Position numbers and translations under genes: made by a program. A stretch of 64,000 nucleotides of DNA from Nitrososphaeraceae archaeon (GTDB taxonomy: Archaea > Thermoproteota > Nitrososphaeria > Nitrososphaerales > Nitrososphaeraceae). Where the stretch lies: positions 1-64,000 of the forward strand of contig JALDRC010000009.1 of the NCBI GenBank assembly GCA_031316115.1, given 5' to 3'. Every line of letters begins with the position of its first letter. Within the stretch, counting starts at the first letter, position 1. The notes beneath the pieces were generated by a model, which saw only the letters and a program-made list of their open reading frames with translations, searched no databases and had not been told where the DNA came from. Positions 35,780 to 45,055 of this stretch are shown here, piece after piece.

Positions 35780-36285
35780 GAATAATCGATACAAAATCGA
35801 TTATCAAATTAATTTTGCTAACCCAACAATTGAATATATTGAAATAATAAAAAATAAAAATAATATGAATTAAAAATATGTAATAACGAAAAAAAAAGAA
35901 ATGTTTTTAAATATTTTCATGAGCAGATAATGAGAACACTTAAAAGCGAGATTTTCCATCATAAGCAAATAACAATATCGATAAATATACCAATTAGCAT
36001 AACTAGGCTTACAATTATTATCATTATTAAAGCTATAAAACTAGATATTTTGTAATCGATCTTTTGCTAACTGGTGTAGTATAAAAATATGTTCTTAAAA
36101 CCTAATTCTTATGTATTTTCCATTTGGAATAAAATGTAGTTCATTTTTTCGGATTATGGAGCTAAATACACGGTATGATCCTAATATATAGATAGGAGGA
36201 TACTAACTGTTATTCTTTTTCTTAACACAAATATAACAATCATCAAAATACTATGTCCTGTTATTGAAAAATTGCATTCTCTTTT
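35780..36285. other. AT-rich spacer
   Basis: About 500 bp. On the minus strand near 35950-36062 a hydrophobic frame (KIDYKISSFIALIMIIIVSL, then VMLIGIFIDIVICL) lacks a normal start codon; it may be a remnant of a one-helix membrane protein. Nothing else supported. Confidence 0.35.
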
Positions 36286-36564
36286 TTATTTGGTTTTTCT
36301 CTTGGGAATAATGAATAATGGATAAATCCAACTTCCAGAAAGACAAATGGAAAAATTACCTAGCCATGGATAAATATCATCATGCAATGAGCTAGTTTTG
36401 ATACTTAAATTCAGAATAGCATTGTTGTAAATAAAAATACGTTCAATTTCTTTGCAGCAAAATTCATAAAATTTTATTCCATAATCCTTTTCAACAAGAT
36501 TTATAGTAACTATTGCTAAAACCTCTATATTTCTCCGGAAATTACATAAGCACAATCTAACCAA
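36286..36564 (-). CDS. Doubtful 92-aa hypothetical protein
   Basis: A 92-codon ATG frame (NIEVLAIVTINLVEKDYGIK...CKEIERIF...LHDDIYPWLGNFSICLSGSW) divergent from the MOSC gene, with a spacing of 120 bp. Part of the sequence looks protein-like, but there is no motif, neighbour or repeat to confirm it. It could be a decayed gene. Confidence 0.3.
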   Translation of the reverse strand: MVRLCLCNFRRNIEVLAIVTINLVEKDYGIKFYEFCCKEIERIFIYNNAILNLSIKTSSLHDDIYPWLGNFSICLSGSWIYPLFIIPKRKTK

Positions 36565-36687
36565 ACTTCACAAATTATACTATTTTCAATATAAACAAAA
36601 ATTTTGTATTAATATTAAACATTCGAATCCATTGTGATTTTTATTTTTGGTTGTATATTTTTATACTTATAATATTTAATTAAAAAT

Positions 36688-37341
36688 ATGAAGATTATCT
36701 CTGTAAATGTGGGACTTCCGATAAAAGTAAATTTTGGTAAAGAAGTTGTCACTACAGGTATCTTTAAAAATCCAATCCAACATAGAGTTAAGCTAAACAA
36801 ACTAAATTTGGATGGAGATAAACAAGCAGATTTGACTGTGCATGGTGGTATCGACAAAGCAGTATATGCTTATCCATCCGAACATTATAGATTCTGGAAG
36901 GAAGAGATAAGAGATTTTAAATACTCTTGGGGGACATTTGGAGAAAATCTTACAACAGAAGGTCTATTTGAAGATACAGTCAGGATAGGCGATCACTTTA
37001 AAATAGGATCAGCGAAAGTAATGGCAACCCAACCTCGAATGCCCTGTTATAAACTTGGTGTAAGATTTGGCAGAATGGATATAATAAAAAAATTTTTAGA
37101 AAGTGGTAAATCTGGGATTTATTTTAAAGTTATCAAAGAAGGTGAAATAGGAATTAGCGATACTATTAAACTTATTAAGAAAGATAATAATGACGTTACA
37201 ATAAAAAATATAGTAGATATTGTTACAAAAGGCGAAAAGGAGAATACAACACTTATGGAAAAAGCAATTCAAGTTCCTGGACTTCCAACAGGGTGGAAAA
37301 ATTATTTTCTTGAAAAATTATCAAATTTGAAGAAAAAGTAA
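36688..37341 (+). CDS. MOSC-domain protein (YiiM-like)
   Basis: A 217-residue protein with a MOSC domain across about residues 20-165: LTVHGGIDKAVYAYPSEHY (HGG at 52-54), FGENLTTEG near 84-92 and the catalytic Cys120 in QPRMPCYKL. MOSC enzymes handle molybdenum-cofactor-linked sulfur or N-hydroxylated substrates; YiiM reduces N-hydroxylated bases. It lies immediately upstream of moaA, so the two probably form one transcription unit linked to molybdenum cofactor. Confidence 0.85.
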   Translation: MKIISVNVGLPIKVNFGKEVVTTGIFKNPIQHRVKLNKLNLDGDKQADLTVHGGIDKAVYAYPSEHYRFWKEEIRDFKYSWGTFGENLTTEGLFEDTVRIGDHFKIGSAKVMATQPRMPCYKLGVRFGRMDIIKKFLESGKSGIYFKVIKEGEIGISDTIKLIKKDNNDVTIKNIVDIVTKGEKENTTLMEKAIQVPGLPTGWKNYFLEKLSNLKKK

Positions 37342-37350
37342 TTGAGATAT

Positions 37351-38391
37351 ATGGAAAAGGCAGATAAGTTAACTCCAATCGATTCTCCTACAAATCTGAA
37401 GGATAGCTATAATAGAATAGCAAGAAAGTTAAGAATTTCTTTGACTGATAAATGTAACATGAAATGTATCTATTGTATGCCTACTGGTAACATTAAATGG
37501 ATTAATAATAAAGAAATTCTTAATTTTACTGAAATAACTAGAATAGTGTCTATTCTTTCAGAATTAGGAATCACAAAGATAAGGCTTACTGGTGGAGAAC
37601 CATTACTTAGACCATCGTTAGATGCTTTAATTAGAGACTTAATAAAGATAGAAAATATAGAAACTATTAGTATGACCACTAATGGTTTCTTGTTGGAAGA
37701 AAACATAAACCAATTAAAATTAGCAGGATTGAATTCTCTAAACATTAGCCTTGATACTTTTAAAGAAGAACGCTTTAGAACTTTAAACGGTATTTCTAAT
37801 TTAAATAAAGTTCTTAGAGGGATTAGAAAAGCAAGGGAATTAGGAATAAAAATAAAAATCAATACCGTAATAATTCGAGATTGGAATGATGATGAAATAA
37901 TTAACTTTGTAAAATTTGCTAGAAATATGGATTTAACTGTACGTTTTATAGAATTTATGCCCTTAGATGGATCTGGAATTTGGAATTATAATCTTGTCAT
38001 GTCTAAGAGGGAGATAATAAAAATAATAGAATCTAATTTTCAAAATGTTATTACGTTAGACAAAACTAATTATTCTGCGTCTGATCCTGCTACTATTTAC
38101 AATTTTGAAGATAAAATAGGAAAAATTGGATTTATCTCATCAATTACAGAACCTTTTTGTTCAAAATGCGACAGGATAAGATTAACTTCTGACGGAAGAC
38201 TTCTTAATTGTCTTTTTGAAAAAGAAGGATATGATTTGAAGCAAATGATTAGAAATACAAAAGCTACTGATCAAGAATTAAGAAAATATATTATTAAATG
38301 TTATAAAATGAAACCAGAAGGAATAATTGAACTAATTCGAATTAATCATCTTAGACCAACCTTAAATCTAATGCATACAATAGGCGGTTGA
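37351..38391 (+). CDS. moaA: GTP 3',8-cyclase MoaA
   Basis: A 346-residue radical-SAM enzyme of molybdopterin synthesis, converting GTP to 3',8-cyclo-GTP. The N-terminal cluster motif is Cys35-x3-Cys39-x2-Cys42 (DKCNMKCIYCMP), the SAM motif is TGGEPLLRP, and the second cluster is EPFCSKCDRIRLTSDGRLLNC. The C terminus ends in the conserved GG (HTIGG). ATG 37351 is preferred; a TTG nine nt upstream directly follows the MOSC stop. All catalytic residues are intact. Confidence 0.95.
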   Translation: MEKADKLTPIDSPTNLKDSYNRIARKLRISLTDKCNMKCIYCMPTGNIKWINNKEILNFTEITRIVSILSELGITKIRLTGGEPLLRPSLDALIRDLIKIENIETISMTTNGFLLEENINQLKLAGLNSLNISLDTFKEERFRTLNGISNLNKVLRGIRKARELGIKIKINTVIIRDWNDDEIINFVKFARNMDLTVRFIEFMPLDGSGIWNYNLVMSKREIIKIIESNFQNVITLDKTNYSASDPATIYNFEDKIGKIGFISSITEPFCSKCDRIRLTSDGRLLNCLFEKEGYDLKQMIRNTKATDQELRKYIIKCYKMKPEGIIELIRINHLRPTLNLMHTIGG

Positions 38392-39066
38392 AAAAATAAA
38401 ATGAACTCAATATTTCATGATTTTATTTAATTCTGGCTATTTTTAGGAATCAAGATACTATTGCGCTACAATAACCACAACTTATTATTATTTACTGTGA
38501 TTGTATCACAACACTTAAACAAATAATTATACACAGTACTATACATGTTATAGACTTCATTCATATTTTTGCATACGTAGGGTATCGTAATCTAAACATT
38601 CTCTTAGGTATTTCAATTACTAATTGCCACATTCAATTGGACTTAAATACTTATTGTAAATAGCTTTTTAATTCATTTACGTAATAAGGTTCATAATCAT
38701 AACCTATGCGACCATCTAATCGCTTTATCTGTTTTCTGTATTTCTATACCTGAGAGATGATGGATTGGTCAGTAACATAAAAAATTTTTTTTTTCTGGCA
38801 TATGGATTATAAACACTTAACTGCAGTCAGGTTTAATAAATACAAAACCATACTAAAGCTACTTGTTTCTATCTTGATAATAGTTCAATCCATTACTAAG
38901 CTAGATATTCGTTTTCTTCTGTCGATCTGGCAGGTTCAAATCATTTTAATCTGATTTCAAACAACCATAGTGTAGACAACTTTAATTGTTAGACACACCT
39001 GTTTCATTCACTAATGAAAATAGAAAATCATTAAATAATTAACAAAGATATTAGATATTATATAAT
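38392..39066. other. Spacer upstream of the PHA synthase, includes an inverted-repeat arm
   Basis: Holds the left 130-bp repeat arm (38452-38581). The remaining 485 bp up to the phaC start, including AT-rich promoter-like DNA, lie inside the segment bounded by the inverted repeats. No gene seen. Confidence 0.5.
38452..38581 (+). repeat. Left arm of a perfect 130-bp inverted repeat
   Basis: Begins AAGATACTATTGCGCTACAA and ends TTTTTGCATACGTAGG. Its reverse complement is identical over 130 nt to 40604-40733. Homology stops sharply at both ends. It contains no gene and no terminal repeats of its own. The two arms enclose 2022 bp containing only the PHA synthase gene and its upstream region. Confidence 0.92.
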
Positions 39067-40566
39067 ATGAATTCCTATAAAAACGATATCGAAAATAACA
39101 TTAAAAAAAATAATAATAAGATTTACAATAATTATTTAACATCTAATTTTGTAGATATATTTATTGATGCATATGCATCTTCAATCCAATTTTATTCGAG
39201 ATTAAATAGTGCATTTATGGATGCAATTTTTGTTCCATTTAGTGATGCAAGAGAAGAAGAGATAAGAGAAATAAAAAATGGAATAAAACCAGAAAATTTT
39301 TTCAATTACAATCAGCAACGACAGCAGGAATTATATAGAAAGATTGAAAAAATTACTCTACATAAAATCCGTAAAAAATTTGATACCAACTTTAGAGAAA
39401 AAACCTTCATAGATTCTCTTTCCAAATATGTTGAATACTTTTGCAATATGTCAAAGATTACAGGTTTGGGATATCTTTATCAAACTGTATCTAACTTCAA
39501 CGCTTTTTGGAACAATGTATTTATCGAACCAATAAGAGATACAGTGGGAAGAACACCTTCTCATAAGATCTATTTATATGATAAATTTTCATTGATGCAT
39601 TACTATAAACATCATCTTGATCAAAAAAGTCAGATAAAGAAAAATCAAATAAATGAAACTGTTGAAACTTCTTTGACTACTACACCTTTGCTGATAATTT
39701 ATGCCTTTATAAACAGACATTATATACTTGACCTATTACCTAATTCCAGTATTGTACAAAATTTTCAACAACAAGGATTTGATGTATTTGCAACAGATTG
39801 GGGAACTCCAAGTGGTTATGATAAAGAGCTAACTATTGGTCATTATGTAAATAGCTACCTTGCTAAAACTGTGGATTACATAAGAGAATGTACGGGTTCT
39901 GATAAAGTATCGCTTTTCGGCTATTGTTGGGGAGGAGATTTAGCGCTTATGCTTGCAGCATTACATCCAGAAAAGATAAAAAATGTAATAACTTTTGCAA
40001 CACCAGGAGATTTTAACGTCGATGATAATCTTTTAAGTGTTTGGACAAAAAGAATAAATGCAGATTCACTTGTTAATGCTTTTGGTAATATACCTAGTCA
40101 TTTTATTAATAGTGCATTTCTATTACGTGGTCCTATCAGCAATCTTCATAAATATCCTCATTTTTTTCTTGAAGGACGATTAAAAGATATAGAATCTGTA
40201 CTAGAATTTCTTGCTACAGAAACATGGTTATACGATAGTCGCCCTATAATTGGTCATATATACAAGCAATTTGTAGAGGATTGCTATCAGAAAAATCTAT
40301 TCATAAAAAATAAAATGATAATAAATGATGGAAAAAATAACAATCTTATAGATCTAGGAAAAATTAAACACCCATTTTTAAATATAATAGCTTCAAAAGA
40401 CGACTTGGTTGCACCTGAATCAAGTAAAGCATTAAATGATGTGATAGGAAGTTTAGATAAATCAATTATAGAATTTGATTCAGGTCATGTTGGTGCATGT
40501 ATAAGTTCTAAAGCCCATAAAGAGCTTTGGCCAACTGTTGGAAAGTGGTTGAAGAAAAGATCATAA
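39067..40566 (+). CDS. phaC: Poly(3-hydroxyalkanoate) synthase, class III-like
   Basis: A 499-residue polymerase making polyhydroxyalkanoate from hydroxyacyl-CoA. The alpha/beta hydrolase core starts near 210 (PLLIIYAFINRHYILDL). The lipase-like box FGYCWGGD contains nucleophile Cys287, the catalytic Asp is 445 or 446 (SKDDLVAP) and the His is 474 (SGHVG). The first 200 residues are helical. The partner subunit gene phaE is not adjacent. PHA synthases occur in Nitrososphaera-type archaea. The whole gene lies within a perfect long inverted repeat. Confidence 0.9.
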   Translation: MNSYKNDIENNIKKNNNKIYNNYLTSNFVDIFIDAYASSIQFYSRLNSAFMDAIFVPFSDAREEEIREIKNGIKPENFFNYNQQRQQELYRKIEKITLHKIRKKFDTNFREKTFIDSLSKYVEYFCNMSKITGLGYLYQTVSNFNAFWNNVFIEPIRDTVGRTPSHKIYLYDKFSLMHYYKHHLDQKSQIKKNQINETVETSLTTTPLLIIYAFINRHYILDLLPNSSIVQNFQQQGFDVFATDWGTPSGYDKELTIGHYVNSYLAKTVDYIRECTGSDKVSLFGYCWGGDLALMLAALHPEKIKNVITFATPGDFNVDDNLLSVWTKRINADSLVNAFGNIPSHFINSAFLLRGPISNLHKYPHFFLEGRLKDIESVLEFLATETWLYDSRPIIGHIYKQFVEDCYQKNLFIKNKMIINDGKNNNLIDLGKIKHPFLNIIASKDDLVAPESSKALNDVIGSLDKSIIEFDSGHVGACISSKAHKELWPTVGKWLKKRS

Positions 40567-40603
40567 TCAAATATGTTAAAATGGAAAGTTATTATGATTA
40601 ATA

Positions 40604-40733
40604 CCTACGTATGCAAAAATATGAATGAAGTCTATAACATGTATAGTACTGTGTATAATTATTTGTTTAAGTGTTGTGATACAATCACAGTAAATAATAA
40701 TAAGTTGTGGTTATTGTAGCGCAATAGTATCTT
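40604..40733 (-). repeat. Right arm of a perfect 130-bp inverted repeat
   Basis: Exact reverse complement of 38452-38581, starting 38 nt after the phaC stop. Flanking bases differ on both sides. The perfect identity implies recent origin, gene conversion or selection, in a region where intergenic DNA is otherwise diverging fast. Confidence 0.92.
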
Positions 40734-40970
40734 TAGTTAGTTAAAAGAGCCTGGTCATCCTTCCTTCCTTCCTTCCTTTCATATCTTGTACTTATATTAT
40801 GGTACTCTTATGCTTTGAATCGTGTTTTTCTAGAATCAATATTACAAGATGTTTCCTATCAAATATTCTTTCTTGGATAGATTATTTGAGATAGATAACT
40901 CCTCTTTATTAGCCATTCTACTACTATGGTATGATGATATACTTTCAAGACAAAAATTTCTCAAATATAT
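40734..40970. other. Short spacer with a CCTT microsatellite
   Basis: A (CTTC)n tract lies at about 40760-40778. The overlapping short frames in this area (40849-41275) are on the strand opposite the exported-protein gene and look like shadows or chance frames. Confidence 0.45.
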
Positions 40971-41531
40971 TTATTCAATTACTTTTACTTTCCAAGCCGG
41001 ATGGATCTCGTTCCAACCCTTTGGCTTATCTAACACCCACGCACCCCATACCTCAGCTCGATCACCCTTATGAGGTTTCTCAACATATTTTGAATCTTTA
41101 TGTTTTGGAACAATTTCTACAACAAGATATTTATCACTATGTTTTTTATTTCCTTTATTTAAGAGAGATTTGTATTCTGGATCTAATTTTAAAAAGAATT
41201 TATAATCCCCGTCAGGCATTTTTGCTACTTCCTTTACTTTTCCTATTGCATGCTCACATTCAGAACGAACTTTAAGATCTTTCTTGTTTGAAGCTCCTTT
41301 CAAAACTTTTCCAATTATACAATTGTTAGAATCAAGTTCAATATCTTTATCTTTTTTATCTGATTTCTTTTGATTATCTTTTAAAAAAAAGGTTTTTTCC
41401 TGTAGGAATGTCTTTTCTAATTTTTTATTATCATTATCTAATTCAGCAAAAACAACTATTGAATATGACATGATCATAAATATAAAAACTGATGCAATGA
41501 TAGCTATACATAAAATAACGTCCAACTTCAT
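40971..41531 (-). CDS. Exported OB-like protein, thaumarchaeal type
   Basis: A 186-residue protein with an N-terminal signal segment (residues 5-29). A Lys/Asp-rich linker (30-65) leads to a compact C-terminal domain of about 115 residues (AIGKVKEVAKMPDGDYKFFLKLDPEYKSLLN...LVVEIVP...GDRAEVWGAWVLDKPKGWNEIHPAWKV). The domain is beta-rich, with strand order like an OB or soluble nuclease-inhibitor fold and a conserved Trp-rich end. Function unknown. Confidence 0.65.
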   Translation of the reverse strand: MKLDVILCIAIIASVFIFMIMSYSIVVFAELDNDNKKLEKTFLQEKTFFLKDNQKKSDKKDKDIELDSNNCIIGKVLKGASNKKDLKVRSECEHAIGKVKEVAKMPDGDYKFFLKLDPEYKSLLNKGNKKHSDKYLVVEIVPKHKDSKYVEKPHKGDRAEVWGAWVLDKPKGWNEIHPAWKVKVIE

Positions 41532-42025
41532 ACCTCTCGTATTTCTGCATTCTATCTGAAACTTGACCTTTTAATAGTTTTGGATATATTTTATTGAACA
41601 AAAGTTGGAAAACTTCATTACATTGATCTAGATTGAAAAATTATTTGAATAGACTTTTTATGTAACTTTTTGTTGCTATCAAGTTTTTTATTTAATAATT
41701 CAATTATATAAAATTATGAAAAATCTAGAGTCAAAACGCGTGATTGTTTCTGGGTCAGTAAAATTTATGAATATATTCCATTAAAACTGTATTGTTACAT
41801 AACTCTTCTATAACCTTTGAAATAAATGAATTATTCCTATTGTTGTAGATTTCTTAAATGAGATATATTATATCTTCTTTTTCTATTTTCAAAATACAAT
41901 AACCTATTCAAGAATACAAACCAACTATAGAATGGAACCAATGAGAGGTGAAAGAAATTTGACATAAATTTTAAGGTTATTTATAGAAGGAATCATTTTA
42001 ACAAAAATTCTTTGTATTTGAAATA
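41532..42025. other. AT-rich spacer before the IS element
   Basis: About 490 bp with no open frame or repeat that I can support. Its last 8 bp belong to the target duplication of the IS. Confidence 0.4.
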
Positions 42026-42762
42026 AGATTTTAGGCTGTGTTAACTTAAGCAGTAAAAGCTATAGCTAAGAACATTCTAAATATATTATGAATAAAATAA
42101 GATTTGAAAGAAATAGAACACATAATTATATTGTTATGTATTCTCTTTATCTATACTTTCTTGGTTTAAGTTTACGTAATACATCTAAAGCATTAGTGAT
42201 ATTTAGAGATGATAAAAGGAGTTATGTTGCTGTTTGGAACTGGATTCAGAGGTTTGGATCCTGTCAGGTTTACAAGAGAAAAAGAGTAACGGCTTTTATT
42301 ATAGATGAAACAATCATTCAGATTGGTAACAAGCATTATTGGTTATGGTTATGTATTGAACCAGTTCACAGTTTTGTACTTGGAATCTATATATCAGAAG
42401 AGAGAAGCATGATTGTTGCTGAGAAATTCATTCGATCGCTTGTATCAAAATATTGAAAACATACCATCTATACAGATGGTGGTACCTGGTATTATAAAGC
42501 ATGTAACATAATTGGATTAAAACACTATCTGCATTCTTCAATAGAGAAAAGTTTGATGGAAAGAGTAAACCAGTTTTTGAAAGACAGGATAGAAAGTTTT
42601 GATGATTATTATCCTTGTATCAAAGAAGAATGTAATCTATTTCATTTGTATAACTGGATACAATTCTTTGTTTCTATGTACAATGATATGATAGTAAATA
42701 ATAATCATGATTTTTTATTAAAGGAGGTGAATATTATCTTAAATTAACACAGCCAGATTTTA
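42026..42762 (+). mobile_element. Complete IS6-like insertion sequence (721 bp) with 8-bp target duplication
   Basis: Terminal inverted repeats GGCTGTGTTAACTTAAG (42034-42050) and CTTAAATTAACACAGCC (42738-42754) match at 16 of 17 positions. The element is flanked by perfect 8-bp direct repeats AGATTTTA at 42026-42033 and 42755-42762. Length, single DDE gene and 8-bp duplication fit the IS6 family (archaeal IS240/ISC735 branch). The perfect duplication shows a recent insertion, which split the region upstream of the gene at 42896. Confidence 0.9.
42088..42747 (+). pseudogene. IS6-like DDE transposase with one nonsense codon
   Basis: One frame of 220 codons with a single internal TGA at 42454-42456. 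The DDE residues are Asp73 ([12 protein letters not shown]), Asp130 (IYTDGGTWY) and Glu158 (MERVNQFLKDR); the last two lie after the stop. Relatives read KYGKHP before the second Asp motif where this copy has KY-stop-KH, so a GGA to TGA change is likely (inference). Without readthrough it is inactive and would depend on another copy. Confidence 0.85.
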
Positions 42763-42779
42763 TCACTTGTTTAACATAT

Positions 42780-42890
42780 ATGCAATATCCTGGAGGATTA
42801 TCTAGGAAAGAGTACCTTTTGAAGGAAAATGAAGAATTAGAATTCTTTTGTATTCAACCGAAAAATATTAACTTATCTCAATCAAGTTAG
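42780..42890 (+). CDS. Possible 36-aa protein next to the IS
   Basis: ATG 42780 opens 36 codons (MQYPGGLSRKEYLLKENEEL, FFCIQPKNINLSQSS) ending 5 nt before the next gene's ATG. Charged, protein-like composition but no homologue recognised. The IS insertion 26 bp upstream may have cut its promoter. Confidence 0.35.
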   Translation: MQYPGGLSRKEYLLKENEELEFFCIQPKNINLSQSS

Positions 42891-42895
42891 TTAAT

Positions 42896-43201
42896 ATGAC
42901 ATTTAAGGATAATCAAATGCTTATAATGTCCTTTGAGGCACTTAATACTACAATAGCAGAATTTAGAGATGACAGAGACCAACTTGAGGACACGTTTAAA
43001 AGAATTGGCGAAGATATACTAGTTAGACGCAATACAGATTTTTACATAGGATATGTAATAGGTGGGATAAAAGAAAATTTCAGATGTATTGCTAGACAAA
43101 CAGGTTTTTCAATTAATGACATCAGTGCCGCTATGCCATATGTATCAAATTATATAGTTAGTAATATAGAAATGATAATAGAGGCAGTTGATAGTAAATA
43201 G
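42896..43201 (+). CDS. Small helical protein of unknown function
   Basis: A 101-residue all-helical protein (LIMSFEALNTTIAEFRDDRDQLEDTFKRIGEDILVRRN...GFSINDISAAMPYVSNYIVSN). It has no membrane segment and no Cys-based motif apart from one Cys. No family recognised. Its length, ATG start and even composition support a real gene. Confidence 0.55.
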   Translation: MTFKDNQMLIMSFEALNTTIAEFRDDRDQLEDTFKRIGEDILVRRNTDFYIGYVIGGIKENFRCIARQTGFSINDISAAMPYVSNYIVSNIEMIIEAVDSK

Positions 43202-43429
43202 ATAGTAATTGATTAATTAGTTGAATTAATAATTATATTAATCCCAAAACGACAATCGTGGAACTGAATGATGAAATACAGTTTACATAATTCTTCCGGC
43301 TTAAGTCTTAACTTATTTCTTGACTTGGTAATATTTTTATTTGTTGATAGACAAATAACTTGTATTTTCTATGAAATTATTATATTTGGATATATATGTT
43401 AAATTATAAGGATTGGATGATATATATGT

Positions 43430-45055
43430 ATGAATAACTCTTCCTCACATTTTTATGATCTTGTCATAATTGGAACTGGTGTTGCAGCATCAACCGTAGC
43501 ATATGAATGTAATGCATACGGATGGAAAATAGCAATAATCGATTCTAGACCATTTGGTGGTACTTGTGCTCTAAGAGGGTGCGACCCAAAAAAAGTATTG
43601 ATAGCAGCAGAGGAAGCAATAGATTGGAAAATAAGAATGAAAGGAAAAGGAATTGAGGTTAATCAAAATAATGGTAATAATGCTAATGATTTCACTATAA
43701 AATGGGAAGACCTTGAAAAATTTAAAAAAACTTTTACTGATCCAGTTCCCAGAAACCGCGAAGAAGGATTCTTAAAGGCAGGAATAGATACATACCATGG
43801 CATTGCTGAATTTGTTTGTAAAAATAAAATTAAAATAAAAAATCACAACATTTACAAAGAAAATGATTTTGATAACACTAATAACGACAGTAAAAACAAC
43901 AAAGAAAATGATTTTAAGATAATTGAAGGAAAGTATTTTGTAATTGCAACTGGAGCAAAACCTAGACCACTTAAGATAGAGGGGGAGCAATTAATAACTA
44001 CTAGTGATCAATTCCTTGAATTAACATCTTTGCCTAAAAATATTGTGTTCATTGGAGGTGGATATATTTCATTTGAATTTGCTTTTGTTGCTGTTCATGC
44101 AGGTTCTAAAGTTACCATTTTACATCGTAACCATAAACCGCTGGATATATTTGATTATGATCTTGTTAAAAAAATAATTGAAAAATCAAAACATATTGGA
44201 ATTAACACACTGTTTGGGAAAGAAGTAATAAAAATAGAAGAAAAAAGAACAAATAACAATGGCACATCGCAGAATAAATTGATTGTCCATTATAAACAAA
44301 GATATAATAATTCTTCTTCCTCTTTGCCATCTTCAACAAATACAAATAAAAAAGGATACGATATAGACCTACAATTAGAAACAGAAACAACAAATCATAT
44401 CAGTACGATTGAAGCTGATCTAGTAGTTCATGGAGCAGGAAGAATTCCACAAATTGATGAGTTGAACCTTGAAACAGCTGGTATTGAATATGATAACAAA
44501 AATGGAATAATGGTCAATGAATATCTCCAAAGTGTTTCAAATCCAAATATCTATGCAGCAGGTGATGCAACCTTGAACCTTGGTGGACCTCCTTTAACTC
44601 CAATAGGAATTTATGAAGGAAGAATTGTTGCTCATAATTTACTTTGTGACTATAATAATAAAACAACTGCAAATAATAATAAGAATAATAAAAAAGAAAA
44701 ACCAGATTATACAGGCGTACCAAGTGTAGTCTTTACGATTCCGCCAATAGCATCTGTGGGAATTTCAGAACAAGTAGCTAAAGACAAAGGATTACAATTT
44801 AAAACCCTATATACAGATACATCAAACTGGTTTTCATCTAAACGAATAGGAGAACATTATTCTGCCTTTAAAATTATAACAGATGAAAAAACTGACAAAA
44901 TTTTAGGGGCTCATATAATAAGACATAATGCCGAAGAAATTATAAATATATTTGCATTAGCTATTAGATCAGGTATTTCTAAAAAGGATCTTAAAAATAC
45001 TGCAGCATTATTCACATATCCTACAAATTCTTCAGATATCGTTTATATGTTGTAG
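43430..45055 (+). CDS. FAD-dependent pyridine nucleotide-disulfide oxidoreductase homologue
   Basis: A 541-residue protein of the glutathione reductase/mercuric reductase class. FAD motif VIIGTGVAASTVAYE at about 12-26; redox Cys46 and Cys51 (GGTCALRGCDPKK); NAD(P) motif VFIGGGYISFEFA near 205; second FAD motif NIYAAGDAT near 375. Low-complexity Asn/Lys inserts near 145 and 290 lengthen it beyond the usual 460. The C-terminal HPTxSE active-site motif is YPTNSSD here, so the catalytic His-Glu dyad is missing. Substrate unknown. Confidence 0.85.
   Translation: MNNSSSHFYDLVIIGTGVAASTVAYECNAYGWKIAIIDSRPFGGTCALRGCDPKKVLIAAEEAIDWKIRMKGKGIEVNQNNGNNANDFTIKWEDLEKFKKTFTDPVPRNREEGFLKAGIDTYHGIAEFVCKNKIKIKNHNIYKENDFDNTNNDSKNNKENDFKIIEGKYFVIATGAKPRPLKIEGEQLITTSDQFLELTSLPKNIVFIGGGYISFEFAFVAVHAGSKVTILHRNHKPLDIFDYDLVKKIIEKSKHIGINTLFGKEVIKIEEKRTNNNGTSQNKLIVHYKQRYNNSSSSLPSSTNTNKKGYDIDLQLETETTNHISTIEADLVVHGAGRIPQIDELNLETAGIEYDNKNGIMVNEYLQSVSNPNIYAAGDATLNLGGPPLTPIGIYEGRIVAHNLLCDYNNKTTANNNKNNKKEKPDYTGVPSVVFTIPPIASVGISEQVAKDKGLQFKTLYTDTSNWFSSKRIGEHYSAFKIITDEKTDKILGAHIIRHNAEEIINIFALAIRSGISKKDLKNTAALFTYPTNSSDIVYML

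Noticed and set aside
38452-38581. The 130-bp arm as a classical MITE
   Set aside because: The arm lacks terminal inverted repeats of its own and no target duplication flanks either copy, so MITE status cannot be claimed.
40849-41275. Two overlapping plus-strand frames opposite the exported-protein gene
   Set aside because: They are antisense shadows of, or spill-over around, the well supported gene at 40971-41531.
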